Below are positions 1 through 10,907 of a DNA stretch of 64,000 bases, piece by piece; the stretch's first letter is position 1, and every line of letters starts with the position of its first letter. Under the pieces are notes generated by a model. It searched no databases and was not told the origin of the DNA. It saw only the letters and a list, made by a program, of their open reading frames with translations. This DNA comes from Gordonia westfalica (GTDB lineage: Bacteria; Actinomycetota; Actinomycetes; Mycobacteriales; Mycobacteriaceae), in NCBI RefSeq assembly GCF_900105725.1, contig NZ_FNLM01000034.1:930001-994000 (forward strand), written 5' to 3'. A program made the position numbers and the translations under genes.

Positions 1-150
1 CGAGATTACGGGCGGCGGGCACGGCGCGGTCTGGCCGTCGGCGATGGGCATCGTGCAGGGTTCGTCGGCGCTCGCGAGTGCCGCACCACCGAAGAGGCCT
101 GCGGTGGCGGTGGCGACGGCGAACGTCAAGGTGGTCAAGGGTCGGTTCAT
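1..150 (-). CDS. Secreted protein, N-terminal part only (runs off window)
   Basis: The reverse strand reads from an ATG at 148-150 to the window edge without a stop (50 codons). The start is typical of an exported protein: Met-Asn-Arg-Pro, a hydrophobic Ala/Thr/Leu-rich segment, then an Ala-rich site (AALASADE) that fits signal peptidase I cleavage after about residue 27. The visible mature part contains two Cys and a Pro-rich stretch (PCPPP). No family is recognisable from so little. It is transcribed away from the genes to its right. Confidence 0.6.
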   Translation of the reverse strand, partial: MNRPLTTLTFAVATATAGLFGGAALASADEPCTMPIADGQTAPCPPPVIS

Positions 151-351
151 TGCTCTCGGTCTTCCATTCGCAGATCGTCAGCACCCCCCTCCGCGCGGAA
201 ATGTCTCCCGACCTGCGCACACTCTCATGCACGCGCCCTGTCCTTCCCGGGTACCGAAATATACGTTCCTCCCCGTCCGCACATTCGAGGCAACCTTCGC
301 GAAGCCGAAACCATGCTGTGACCCACGACACATCTCGCGTAGGGTGGACCC

Positions 352-537
352 ATGTCCTCTTCACACACCAAGACCCAGCGCAAGTGCCAGACCTGCGGCG
401 CACCACTATACGTACGCAGGGACATCACCGAATCGGAGACCGGCCTCCAGCGCGTGGACGTCATGCTCGTCTGCCGCGACGAGTCCTGCACGGAGCCCGT
501 GCGCCATCTGCGCACCGAGCATCCGCAACCCGCCTGA
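352..537 (+). CDS. Small zinc-ribbon-like protein (61 aa)
   Basis: A short protein starting at ATG 352. It has a CxxC pair (CQTC, residues 12-15) and a second Cys pair (CRDESC, near residues 41-46), an arrangement expected of a small zinc ribbon. The C-terminus is His/Glu/Arg rich. No upstream partner gene is in the same operon, and the function is unknown. The Cys spacing is the main argument that this is a real gene rather than chance coding in high-GC DNA. Confidence 0.5.
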   Translation: MSSSHTKTQRKCQTCGAPLYVRRDITESETGLQRVDVMLVCRDESCTEPVRHLRTEHPQPA

Positions 538-637
538 TCCACCGACGCCCCTCCGGGACAAGCGATCCTGTTGACACCGTCGCGACAGCGGCGGAGATGT
601 ACGCCAACGGGATGATCGGCCGAGTCTGCCATCTCGC

Positions 638-653
638 TGTGACGACAGTCACA
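638..653. promoter_or_regulatory. CRP/GlxR-type operator
   Basis: The sequence is TGTGA-CGACAG-TCACA, a full match to the TGTGA-N6-TCACA site of CRP/GlxR (Rv3676-type) regulators; one further base pair on each side also pairs. It lies about 176 bases upstream of the L,D-transpeptidase start and inside a gene-free stretch (538-828). Binding by a cAMP-responsive regulator is inferred from the consensus. Confidence 0.5.
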
Positions 654-828
654 GGCTTTCCGCCTGATGCGCTCACCACGGGTTTTTGCCAGCTCGCACC
701 CGCCATTTGCGATCGCGGGGCGGGTGTGGGGTCCGCACTCCTTGGCCGCCAGACAACGGTTGTGTAACGATGGATTCGCGCTTTCAGATCTTATGCGCGA
801 GATATTCATCGAACCGAAGGTACGACTA

Positions 829-1527
829 GTGCAGACCAACAAAGTGCCGACCCCGCGGTCTCGTCGACGCTCGACTCGACGCCTCACCGGGATCGTCGTC
901 GGCGTCCTGGCCATGGCTCTCGCCCTTCCCGGCGTCGCGAACGCCGCACCGGTCACCGTGATCCCGGGGCTGCCCCCGGTCGAGATCCCCGTGATCCCCG
1001 GTCTGCCCACCCCGCCGGCGCCGAGCACCCCGAAGGCTCCCGAGCCGCCGTCGAGCAGCACCACCCCGGAGAAGCCGGCCGGTCCGGCGATCCCGAACGT
1101 GAAGACCTCGACGGGCTACATCGCCCTGGCCGACGACAACACCCACACCATCACCTGGTGGAAGAACGGCGAGGTCGTCAAGACGATGCCGATCTCGATG
1201 GGTTCGGACAAGCACCCGACCCCGAACGGCGTGTACCACACCAAGGAGAAGTACCGCGACATGTACATGGACTCGTCCACGTACGGCGTCCCGGTCGACT
1301 CCGCCGAGGGCTACCGCACCTACGTCGAGTACGCGACCCGCATGTCGTGGGACGGCATCTTCATCCACGCCGCACCGTGGTCGGTCGCGCAGCAGGGCAA
1401 CAGCAACGTGAGCCACGGCTGCATCAACGTCACCACCGAGTACGGTAAGTGGGTCTATGACAACGTCCCGCGCGGAACCCCGATCGTGGTGCGCAACACC
1501 ATCGGCGGCCAGTTCCAGGGCGACTGA
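829..1527 (+). CDS. L,D-transpeptidase (YkuD domain), secreted
   Basis: Probable peptidoglycan L,D-transpeptidase that forms 3-3 cross-links or attaches proteins to peptidoglycan outside the membrane. The YkuD active-site signature SHGCIN is present with the catalytic Cys near residue 198, preceded by the conserved IHAA histidine about 18 residues earlier. The N-terminus has basic residues and a hydrophobic segment ending in an Ala-rich cleavage site (VANAAP), then a Pro-rich linker. I chose GTG 829 because AAGG lies 8 bases upstream; an in-frame ATG at 793 would add 12 residues. The gene stands alone, ends at a strong hairpin and has a CRP-like site upstream. Confidence 0.9.
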   Translation: MQTNKVPTPRSRRRSTRRLTGIVVGVLAMALALPGVANAAPVTVIPGLPPVEIPVIPGLPTPPAPSTPKAPEPPSSSTTPEKPAGPAIPNVKTSTGYIALADDNTHTITWWKNGEVVKTMPISMGSDKHPTPNGVYHTKEKYRDMYMDSSTYGVPVDSAEGYRTYVEYATRMSWDGIFIHAAPWSVAQQGNSNVSHGCINVTTEYGKWVYDNVPRGTPIVVRNTIGGQFQGD

Positions 1528-1550
1528 CCTCTACGCCCATCCGACCCCGA

Positions 1551-1585
1551 CGAGGGCCGGTCACCGACACGGTGACCGGCCCTCG
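1551..1585. terminator. Hairpin terminator after the L,D-transpeptidase gene
   Basis: A perfect inverted repeat (GAGGGCCGGTCACC, 5-base loop, then its complement) begins 24 bases after the stop codon. It also lies beyond the 3' end of the convergent esterase gene, so it may serve both strands. Confidence 0.7.
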
Positions 1586-1620
1586 TCGTCGTATGCGGAT
1601 GCGACTCGAGCGGCGACTCC

Positions 1621-2550
1621 TCACGCGGCCAGAGCCTCGGCGAAGGTCGCCTGGACCTGCAGCCAGCCCGCGATGACCTGACAACCGGTGGAGACCGGAT
1701 CGGTGACGGAACCACGACGGTACGGCTCGTGCCGGTACGAGGTGTGGCGTCCGCCCGGCGAATTCGGCAACGCGACGCCGAGGATGCGCATCATCGACGG
1801 CAGATAGCAGCGGATCTCCCACCACGCCGAGGCCAGCCGGGAGATGTCCCGCCGCCACTGCGACGGCCCGACCGCGGTGCGGTGCGCGTTCTGGAAGGCG
1901 TTGCGACGCACTACCTCCCATGCGCTGCGCCCCCAGCGGCCTGGTCCGGCGAAGGTCATCGCGCGCGTCAGGTCGGCGATGTCGCGCACGAGCGAGTCGG
2001 CACAAGCGTTGCAGATCATGTCGTCGGGCGCGCCCACCCACATCACCGGGAGTCCCGGCGGCAGCTCCGCACCGGGACCGGCGACACCCCATCCGTCACA
2101 ACCGGGTACGGCACCGGGCGGCTGGTGCGGGTCCGCGACGAGCCCGACGCCGAGAACGCGTGCGACGACGGGATGGCCGCATGCCCACAGTTCGGCGAGC
2201 GCCGCCCGGGTCACGACGGCCCCCTGCGAATAGCCCAACAGGGCAACCGGCCCCGTTGTCCGTTCGAGCGACTCGGCCAGTCGTCGGGCGCCGATCGTCA
2301 CACTGTCGGCGAAGCTCATACCACCGGGATGGGGTGCGGGACCGTAGCTCGCCGGGTACGCGACCCAGCGGCAGTCGAATCGTTCGTCGAGCTCGTCGGT
2401 CACCGCGGACAGGAGACCCGTCACCTCGGTACGGAGATCACCGGGGTGCGACTCGCCGGTCCCGCCGACCACGAGCACCGTGACGCCCTCGGGGTGGCTG
2501 TCATCGACGACGTCCTCGGAGAGCTGATGGTCGCTGTACACCTCGTCCAT
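1621..2550 (-). CDS. Cutinase / lysin B-like serine esterase (309 aa)
   Basis: An alpha/beta-hydrolase of the cutinase/PE-PPE/lysin B group. The nucleophile elbow GYSQGA puts the catalytic Ser at residue 108. The Asp is probably in GAPDDMICN and the His near the C-terminal RHTSYR. There is no clear signal peptide; the N-terminus is acidic, so it may act inside the cell or leave by another route. Substrates of this family include cutin-like esters and mycolyl esters, but none can be assigned here. The gene is convergent with the L,D-transpeptidase and its start is not strongly marked. Confidence 0.7.
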   Translation of the reverse strand: MDEVYSDHQLSEDVVDDSHPEGVTVLVVGGTGESHPGDLRTEVTGLLSAVTDELDERFDCRWVAYPASYGPAPHPGGMSFADSVTIGARRLAESLERTTGPVALLGYSQGAVVTRAALAELWACGHPVVARVLGVGLVADPHQPPGAVPGCDGWGVAGPGAELPPGLPVMWVGAPDDMICNACADSLVRDIADLTRAMTFAGPGRWGRSAWEVVRRNAFQNAHRTAVGPSQWRRDISRLASAWWEIRCYLPSMMRILGVALPNSPGGRHTSYRHEPYRRGSVTDPVSTGCQVIAGWLQVQATFAEALAA

Positions 2551-2632
2551 CGTGGCGACCGCACATGTGAGCGGACGTCAGACGACACTGTGGGTTCGCT
2601 GAGATCCGTTCGACGTCTCCCGGCGTGACGTG

Positions 2633-3070
2633 TCAGAGCGTCCCGCCGGGCGGCGGTTTGGCGACGTACTCCGCGGTCTCGATGATCGCGATGAAGAAAC
2701 CGCTTCCCTCGATCACGTTCGCGCTGTGGGGCAGTCCGGCGGGGATGTAGATACTCGCGGGCGCCTCGACCACATACGACTCGTCGCCGAGGGTGATCTC
2801 GTAGACCAGGTGGTCGAGGGAGAGGAGGATGTTGATCTCGGGACAGTCGTGCACGTGCGGTTCGCAGTAGTCCCGCGTCGCCGCGGACACCGCGCGCATC
2901 TCATGCGCGACGACCCGCTTCTCGGCTTCGGGGAACAGGTCACCACCGGCGAGGACGCGCCGGGTGATCGGCGCCTCGGATGCGCCGTGGAACGGCACGT
3001 CCTTCAACGGCGACACCTCGCCGCGTGAGATCAGACCCGCGTGGACACGAGCGCCCTCGGTGATCGACAC
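2633..3070 (-). CDS. Cupin-domain protein (145 aa)
   Basis: A single small cupin barrel. The metal-binding motif 1 is visible as EPHVHDCPE, with two His and a Glu, and motif 2 as PAGLPHS. It may be a sugar isomerase-like or dioxygenase-like enzyme or a metal-binding sensor; the substrate is unknown. The start is GTG 3070 with GGGGAG just upstream. An IdeR/DtxR-like box sits 63-81 bases upstream, suggesting iron-dependent repression and so a possible role under iron limitation. The next gene upstream on this strand, nei, ends about 100 bases away, so the cupin probably has its own promoter. Confidence 0.75.
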   Translation of the reverse strand: MSITEGARVHAGLISRGEVSPLKDVPFHGASEAPITRRVLAGGDLFPEAEKRVVAHEMRAVSAATRDYCEPHVHDCPEINILLSLDHLVYEITLGDESYVVEAPASIYIPAGLPHSANVIEGSGFFIAIIETAEYVAKPPPGGTL

Positions 3071-3132
3071 ACATACTCCCCGGGTCGGTGATTTTGGATG
3101 CCGTGCACCCCGAACTACCCCGGCGATGTTAC

Positions 3133-3151
3133 TGAGGTTCGCCTAACCTTT
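3133..3151. promoter_or_regulatory. IdeR/DtxR-like iron box
   Basis: TGAGGTTCGCCTAACCTTT, read on the minus strand, matches 15 of 19 positions of the IdeR consensus TTAGGTTAGGCTAACCTAA, including the central AGGTTAGGC-AACCT core. It lies in the 99-base gap between nei and the cupin gene, upstream of the cupin start. Iron-dependent control of the cupin is inferred. Confidence 0.6.
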
Positions 3152-3169
3152 CATCTTTTGAGGGCCTCG

Positions 3170-3973
3170 TCACGTCTGGCAGACGGGGCACCAGTAGAGC
3201 TTTCGCGCTTCGAGTTCGGCGAGCAGGACCGGCGTACCGCAGATGCGGCACGGCTCCCCCGCCCGGCGATAGACGTAGGTCCGCGGGCGGTTCGCCGCAT
3301 ACGCCGGCGCCCCGTGATCGTCCTCGGGGCGGACCACATGGATACGTCCCCGTCGGACGCCCACCTTCATCAGCGCCACCAGATCGAGCCACATCTCGTC
3401 GAATTCGCTTCGGAGAAGGCGCTTTCCGGGGCGCATGGGATCGATCCCGGCGCGGAAGAGGACCTCGGCACGATACACATTCCCGATGCCGGCGATGACC
3501 TTCTGATCCATCAGCAACGCACCGATCGGGCGTGACGACCGGGAGATGGCCGCCCACGCACGGTCCGGGTCCGCGTCACGACGAAGGGGGTCGGGCCCCA
3601 GACGCGCGACCAGCGACTCGAGATCGGCGGGGTGGTACATCTCACACGCCGTCGGTCCGCGCAGATCGGTTCCGCCGTCCTCGGATTCGATTCGCAGGCG
3701 GACCTGACCGACCGGTTCGGGCAGCGGTTGCGTCAGCTCGGTGAACGCGCCGTAGAGCCCGAGGTGGATGTGCACCATCCGTTCCGTACGACCGTCGCGG
3801 TAGCGATGGAGCAGGTGCTTTCCCCACGCCTCCGCGGTGTGGAAGGTCATCCCGTCGACGGCGGCCGCGCCGTCGACGAACCGCCCCTGGGGGCTGCTCA
3901 CCCGGACGCGGCGGCCGCCGAAGAGTCGCTGCTGCCGACGGGCGAGCCGGTGCAGCGTGTGACCTTCGGGCAC
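3170..3973 (-). CDS. nei: Fpg/Nei family DNA glycosylase (endonuclease VIII)
   Basis: Base-excision repair enzyme that removes oxidised bases and nicks the abasic site. Met-Pro-Glu-Gly at the N-terminus gives, after Met removal, the catalytic Pro and Glu of the family. The helix-two-turn-helix region (QKVIAGIGNVYRAEVLF) and a C-terminal zinc finger with four Cys (CRICG and CPVC) are present. The start is GTG 3973, three bases after the rpiB stop, so the two are co-transcribed. The order nei-rpiB-DsbA-pepN matches Rv2464c-Rv2467 of M. tuberculosis, making this the Nei1 orthologue. Length (267 aa) is normal. Confidence 0.93.
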   Translation of the reverse strand: MPEGHTLHRLARRQQRLFGGRRVRVSSPQGRFVDGAAAVDGMTFHTAEAWGKHLLHRYRDGRTERMVHIHLGLYGAFTELTQPLPEPVGQVRLRIESEDGGTDLRGPTACEMYHPADLESLVARLGPDPLRRDADPDRAWAAISRSSRPIGALLMDQKVIAGIGNVYRAEVLFRAGIDPMRPGKRLLRSEFDEMWLDLVALMKVGVRRGRIHVVRPEDDHGAPAYAANRPRTYVYRRAGEPCRICGTPVLLAELEARKLYWCPVCQT

Positions 3974-3976
3974 CGG

Positions 3977-4456
3977 TCAGGCCGGGGGCTGCGGGACCTC
4001 GGGTGCCGCGCCGGTGCGCTCGTACTCGGCGAGGATGTCGATGCGGCGCTGGTGGCGGGGCTCCTCCGACCAGGCGGTGGCCAGGAAGGCGTCGACGATG
4101 GCGAGGGCTTCCTCGGTCGAGTGCATGCGCCCGCCGATGCCGATCAGCTGGGCGTTGTTGTGCTGGCGCGCGAGCTGCGCGGTCTCGACGCTCCAGGCCA
4201 GGGCGCAACGGGCGCCGGGCACCTTGTTGGCGGCGATCTGCTCGCCGTTGCCGCTGCCGCCGAGCACGATGCCCAGGCTGCCGGGGTCGGCGACGGTCCG
4301 CGCCGCGGCGTCGATGCAGAAGGCCGGGTAGTCGTCGAGGGCGTCGTAGGCGTGGGCGCCGCAGTCCACCACCTCGTGGCCGTTCGCCTTCAGATGGTCG
4401 GCGATCTGGTTCTTGAGTTCGAATCCGGCATGGTCGGCACCGAGGTAGACACGCAT
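3977..4456 (-). CDS. rpiB: Ribose-5-phosphate isomerase B
   Basis: Interconverts ribose 5-phosphate and ribulose 5-phosphate in the pentose phosphate pathway. The N-terminal phosphate-binding sequence MRVYLGADHAGFELK and the GGSGNGEQIAANK segment are characteristic of RpiB/LacAB proteins; the actinobacterial form uses a Glu in place of the E. coli catalytic Cys, as seen here in GNGEQ. ATG 4456 is chosen because TATAGT lies 6 bases upstream, so the transcript probably begins at the start codon. Its 159 aa length is typical. nei follows directly. Confidence 0.95.
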   Translation of the reverse strand: MRVYLGADHAGFELKNQIADHLKANGHEVVDCGAHAYDALDDYPAFCIDAAARTVADPGSLGIVLGGSGNGEQIAANKVPGARCALAWSVETAQLARQHNNAQLIGIGGRMHSTEEALAIVDAFLATAWSEEPRHQRRIDILAEYERTGAAPEVPQPPA

Positions 4457-4462
4457 GGCGCC

Positions 4463-4470
4463 ACTATAGA
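4463..4470. promoter_or_regulatory. Overlapping divergent -10 elements for rpiB and the M48 peptidase
   Basis: The eight bases ACTATAGA hold TATAGT on the minus strand (6 bases before the rpiB ATG) and TATAGA on the plus strand (8 bases before the peptidase GTG at 4479). Only 22 bases separate the two start codons. Both genes therefore appear to have leaderless or nearly leaderless transcripts from promoters that cannot be occupied at the same time. Confidence 0.6.
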
Positions 4471-4478
4471 TTGGTGAC

Positions 4479-5504
4479 GTGGACACGCCTGCGCCCATCC
4501 CCCGAGCGTTGCCGAGCCCGATCCCGAACGTGCCCGGGGTCGCCGATCCGCTCCCGGAGGCCCTCCCCGATCCGTCACGACGCTGGCTACGCGCGGCCCG
4601 GTTCGCCGCACGGCCGCAGCTGCATCCGTGGGAGATCCCGGTCCTGATCGTCGTCATCCTGACGACGGTCGTGGGCTACGCCGCGATCATCGTGCTGGTC
4701 GCCTTCGGCATGCTCGACCAGCTGCTACTGGCCGCGCTGGCGTTTCCGTTGGTTCTCTTCGTGATTCGTGGTCTGACGTATGCGACCCCACGGGTCAACG
4801 GTGTGCAGATGACGCCGACCCAGTTCCCCGAGGGATACCGGATGGTCGTCGAGGCGGCCGCCCGCTTCGGTCTGGAGTACGTGCCCGACGCCTACGTCGT
4901 GCTCGGCAACGGACAGATCAACGCGTTCGCCTCCGGCCACGGGTTCCGGCGCTTCGTCGTGGTGTACTCCGACCTGTTCGAGGTCGGCGGCGCCGCCCGC
5001 AGCCCGGAGGCACTGGAGTTCATCATCGGTCACGAGGTCGGTCACATCGCGGCCGGCCACACGTCGTACTGGCGGCAGCTGGCGACGGTCTTCGGGAACA
5101 GCATCCCCCTCCTCGGCAGCGCGCTGTCGCGGGCGCAGGAGTTCAGCGCCGACAACTACGGCTACTACGCGAAGCCGGCGGGTGCGCCCGGGGCCATCGG
5201 GGTGCTCGCCGCGGGCAAGTACATGTTGTCCGCGGTGGACTTCGACCAGTTCGCCGACCGCGCCACCCACGAGCGCGGGTTCTTCGTACATCTGGTCAAC
5301 GCGATCTCGACCCATCCGGTGCTGACCTGGCGCGCAGCCGCACTCCGCGACCGCTCCCGAGCGGGCGCGATGCTGCTGCGGCCGCGCCGGATCGTGCGGG
5401 GCATCGGCAGCGGCAACGTCGTGGCCGTTCCGCCGCCGCCCCACCCGGCCTCGGTTCCGGCCGGGTCCCTCCCGAACGGCATCGAACCCCCGCCCAGGTT
5501 CTGA
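4479..5504 (+). CDS. M48 family membrane zinc metallopeptidase
   Basis: A membrane-bound HtpX/Ste24-like protease, probably acting in membrane protein quality control. Two hydrophobic segments near residues 50-100 are followed by the zinc site HEVGH (about residues 185-189) and a downstream acidic zinc ligand region (RAQEFSADNYG). The Pro-rich N-terminus and C-terminus are likely cytoplasmic and disordered. GTG 4479 is supported by a -10-like TATAGA just upstream. It is divergent from rpiB and convergent with the DsbA-like gene, with a shared terminator after it. Confidence 0.85.
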   Translation: MDTPAPIPRALPSPIPNVPGVADPLPEALPDPSRRWLRAARFAARPQLHPWEIPVLIVVILTTVVGYAAIIVLVAFGMLDQLLLAALAFPLVLFVIRGLTYATPRVNGVQMTPTQFPEGYRMVVEAAARFGLEYVPDAYVVLGNGQINAFASGHGFRRFVVVYSDLFEVGGAARSPEALEFIIGHEVGHIAAGHTSYWRQLATVFGNSIPLLGSALSRAQEFSADNYGYYAKPAGAPGAIGVLAAGKYMLSAVDFDQFADRATHERGFFVHLVNAISTHPVLTWRAAALRDRSRAGAMLLRPRRIVRGIGSGNVVAVPPPPHPASVPAGSLPNGIEPPPRF

Positions 5505-5514
5505 GCGGGGGTTC
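5484..5514. terminator. Bidirectional hairpin between convergent genes
   Basis: GAACCCCCGC and GCGGGGGTTC flank an 11-base loop. The left arm lies in the last codons of the M48 gene and the loop ends at its stop codon. The hairpin lies downstream of both the M48 gene and the convergent DsbA-like gene. Confidence 0.6.
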
Positions 5515-5537
5515 GTGAGACCGATTTCTCGTGTGGC

Positions 5538-6161
5538 TCAGTCGAACTGCGGGTCCTCGGTACGGCTGCGCTTGAGCTCGTAGAAGTGCGGATAGGACGC
5601 GAGTGCGAGCGCGCCGTCCCAGACCTTGCCGGCGTCCTCGCCGCGCGGGATTCGGGACAGCACCGGGCCGAAGAAGGCGGTGCCGTTCACGTGGATCGTC
5701 GGGGTGCCGACGTCGTCGCCGACCTTGTCCATGCCCTCGTGATGGCTCGTGCGGATGGCCTCGTCGAACTCCTCCGAGTCGGCGGCCTGCGCCAGCGACG
5801 CGTCGAGTCCGAGTTCGGCGAGCGCGCCCGCGATGACCTCGTCGAAGTCCTTGATCCCCTCGTTGTGGATGCGGATGCCCATCGCCGCGTAGAGCGGCGC
5901 GAGGACCTCGTCACCCTTCTGTGCCGCGGCCGCCGCGATGACACGCACCGGGCGCCATGCGTTCTTCAGTGCCTCGCGGTACTCGTCGGGGACGTCCTTG
6001 CCCTCGTTGAGAACCGCCAGACTCATGATGTGGAAGTTCACGTCGATCGGCCGGACCTTCTCGGCCTCGAGGATCCACCGGGAGGTGATCCAGCACCACG
6101 GGCAGAGCGGGTCGAACCAGAAATCGACACGATCGGTGGTGGACTGGGCCTGCTCTGACAT
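5538..6161 (-). CDS. DsbA-family mycothiol-type reductase (Rv2466c-like)
   Basis: Thioredoxin-fold protein of the DsbA/2-hydroxychromene isomerase group. The active-site motif CPWC occurs near residue 20 of the chosen start, followed by an inserted helical region and a cis-Pro loop (GTPTIHV). The M. tuberculosis orthologue Rv2466c is a mycothiol-dependent nitroreductase/oxidoreductase made under oxidative stress, and the gene position before pepN is the same. There is no signal peptide, so it should be cytoplasmic. ATG 6161 has GAGGAC upstream; a longer frame reaches 6227 but lacks a better start. Confidence 0.88.
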   Translation of the reverse strand: MSEQAQSTTDRVDFWFDPLCPWCWITSRWILEAEKVRPIDVNFHIMSLAVLNEGKDVPDEYREALKNAWRPVRVIAAAAAQKGDEVLAPLYAAMGIRIHNEGIKDFDEVIAGALAELGLDASLAQAADSEEFDEAIRTSHHEGMDKVGDDVGTPTIHVNGTAFFGPVLSRIPRGEDAGKVWDGALALASYPHFYELKRSRTEDPQFD

Positions 6162-6344
6162 CGTCGACGTCCTCTCAGAAATGTGACTCGATCTAACCGT
6201 ACCGGCGGCACCGTCAACCGGGCTCAACAGCTGAGCCCACGCGGCTGTTCCCCGTTTGTGATGTGTGTGGGGAAATCCGCGGCCATTCCGGTTACGGTTC
6301 GTTGAGTAGAGATTTGCTGCGGTTCACAGAGAGGTCGGGGTTTC

Positions 6345-7580
6345 ATGTCGTCACCGCCGTTGGATCCGGAATCGGTTTCCGGGTCGACGGCCGGTCGTTC
6401 CACCCCCCGCGGCCCTCGGGCCGAGCAGATCATCCGGGCGGCGACGACACTCTTCCAGGAAGCCGGGTACCGCAACGTCAGCATCGAACAGATCGGAGCC
6501 GCGGTGGGTCTGACCGGGCCCGCGGTTTACCGCCACTTCCCCGGCAAACACGAGATCCTGGTGCAGGCACTCCTCACCCAGGTCGACCTGTTGGACGAAC
6601 TCGTCCGCGAGGCCGACGAGTACAGCGAGACGCCGGAGGCCCAGCTGTGGCGTTTCCTCGATCGCCTCGGCGACCTGACCGCCAACCACGACGTGTCCAT
6701 CCTGTGGCGCCGTGAGCAGCGACACCTGCGCCCCACGCAGCTCGAGCAGATGCGCGGCTATTTCACGAGGTTCAGCGACTACATCGCCGACAAGGTCGCT
6801 GCCGCACGGCCCGATCTGTCGACCGACGACGCACGTCTCCTCGGATTCACGGTCCTGAGCCTGTACTCCAACACCTCCGTCATCCGCGGGTCGATGGCGC
6901 CCGTACGCGTGATGCAGATCCAGCGGGCCATCGCCCGTTCGATCGTCGACTGCACGCCGCCCCCGGTCGGCACCGGCGTCACTGCACCGGCGCCGTCCGG
7001 GCGACGCCCGGCCGGCCGGCACGAGCGCATCCTCGATGCGGCGACGGACCTGTTCGCCGAGCGCGGTTTCCACGACGTCCGCATCGACGACATCGCGCGG
7101 GCGGCTGACATCTCCGTCGCCACCTTCTACCAGCAGATCCCCGGCAAGACCGAGGTCCTGCGCGCGATCCTGATCCGCGGACTCGAGGGCATGCTCTATC
7201 TGACGACGCATGCGCTCCGCGATGTCGACCCCCGCCATGCCCTCGACGTGCTGATCTCGATCCACGTCGAGCAGTCGCTCGGCGTCCACGGACGGATCAT
7301 CCCCGTCTTCACCCGCGACATCGTCTATCTCCCGGATGCCGACCAGGAGACCTCGAGGTCGGCGCAGCGCGAGTACATCGCCGAATGGGTAACCGCGATC
7401 CGCGCCCGGGCGGCCGAGCTGACCGACGCCGACGCCGCAGCACTCACCCGGGCGTTCCTCGGAGTGGCAGGTGACATCGTCCAGTCCCCCGAGTTGCGTG
7501 AGCGTCCCGGGATCACCGAGGACCTCACGACACTCGCGAACCGGATCCTGCTGCCCGCCGGTCTGCTGTCGAACAGCTGA
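6345..7580 (+). CDS. Tandem TetR-type regulator (two DNA-binding domains)
   Basis: A 411-residue protein made of two TetR units in a row. The first HTH lies near residues 25-70 (GYRNVSIEQIGAAVGLTG and YRHFPGKHEIL), followed by a ligand-type helical domain. A Pro/Arg linker then leads to a second complete HTH near residues 225-275 (FHDVRIDDIARAADIS and YQQIPGKTEVL) with its own helical domain. Each half resembles an ordinary 200-residue TetR repressor, so one chain could act like a dimer. It lies just upstream of pepN on the same strand. The target is unknown. Confidence 0.88.
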   Translation: MSSPPLDPESVSGSTAGRSTPRGPRAEQIIRAATTLFQEAGYRNVSIEQIGAAVGLTGPAVYRHFPGKHEILVQALLTQVDLLDELVREADEYSETPEAQLWRFLDRLGDLTANHDVSILWRREQRHLRPTQLEQMRGYFTRFSDYIADKVAAARPDLSTDDARLLGFTVLSLYSNTSVIRGSMAPVRVMQIQRAIARSIVDCTPPPVGTGVTAPAPSGRRPAGRHERILDAATDLFAERGFHDVRIDDIARAADISVATFYQQIPGKTEVLRAILIRGLEGMLYLTTHALRDVDPRHALDVLISIHVEQSLGVHGRIIPVFTRDIVYLPDADQETSRSAQREYIAEWVTAIRARAAELTDADAAALTRAFLGVAGDIVQSPELRERPGITEDLTTLANRILLPAGLLSNS

Positions 7581-7609
7581 GTACCGCCGGTCTCGATAAG
7601 CTGGCCGTT

Positions 7610-10195
<2,586 letters not shown>

Positions 10196-10226
10196 GGATT
10201 CGCGGTATCGGTGGTGTCGGCGGCGG

Positions 10227-10907
10227 TCAGCGCCGGCGCCACCGGTACCGCACCTGCGGCCGGCCGGCCGAACCGTACTGGGTGTCGCGATCGAGGACAC
10301 CGTCGTCGGCGAGCCGCTCCAGGTAACGCCACGCGGTGACCCGCGACGACCCGAGTGCGCGGGCCACCTCCGACGCGGTGAGTCCGTCGGCGCTGTCGCG
10401 GACCGCCCGGCAGACCGCGTCCTCGGTGTGCGGCGCGGAACCCTTCTTCGCCGACCGCCGGGAGTCGCCGGAGCGCAGCTCGGCCAGCGCCCGGTCGACG
10501 TCGCGCTGGCTGACCGCATCCGCATCACCCGCCAACGCCTCCCGGTACCGCAGGTACTGTTCGATCTTCTCCCGGAAGGCCGCGAACGTGAACGGTTTGA
10601 GCAGGTAGAGCAGCACCCCGCGCGACATCGCATCGCGCACCGTCTGCAGGTCGCGCTGGGCGGTGATCGCGATGACGTCGGGGGCCGGCCGCACCCCGGA
10701 CAGCGCGGAGGCGAGGTCGGTACCCCGGGCGTCGGGCAGACCGAGGTCGAGGAGCACCAGATCGACGTTCTGTGTGCGCGCGGTGCGCAACGCCTCCTGG
10801 GCGGTGGTCACCGCCCCCACGACCTCGAATCCGCCGATCCGGCCGAGATAGTCGCGGTGCGCCTCGGCGATGACCGACTCGTCCTCCACGATCAGCACAC
10901 GGATCAC
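10227..10907 (-). CDS. Response regulator, DcuR/CitB type
   Basis: Receiver domain (residues 1-120) with the phospho-acceptor Asp54, acidic residues at 8-10, and a conserved Lys in LLKPF. The C-terminal region carries a winged-helix motif (GLTASEVARALGSSRVTAWRY), as in DcuR/DpiA-type regulators of C4-dicarboxylate and citrate genes. The GTG start at 10907 overlaps the kinase stop by four bases (GTGA), so the two are translationally coupled. The divergent dicarboxylate transporter gene is its most likely target. Confidence 0.9.
   Translation of the reverse strand: MIRVLIVEDESVIAEAHRDYLGRIGGFEVVGAVTTAQEALRTARTQNVDLVLLDLGLPDARGTDLASALSGVRPAPDVIAITAQRDLQTVRDAMSRGVLLYLLKPFTFAAFREKIEQYLRYREALAGDADAVSQRDVDRALAELRSGDSRRSAKKGSAPHTEDAVCRAVRDSADGLTASEVARALGSSRVTAWRYLERLADDGVLDRDTQYGSAGRPQVRYRWRRR

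Noticed and set aside
1621..2550. Prophage lysin B
   Set aside because: GYSQGA fits lysin B, but no other phage genes are present and chromosomal cutinase-like esterases are common in this order.
10202..10251. Terminator at the end of the response-regulator gene
   Set aside because: The 13-base arms have a mismatch, the loop is 24 bases long and there is no T tract; the right arm lies in coding sequence.
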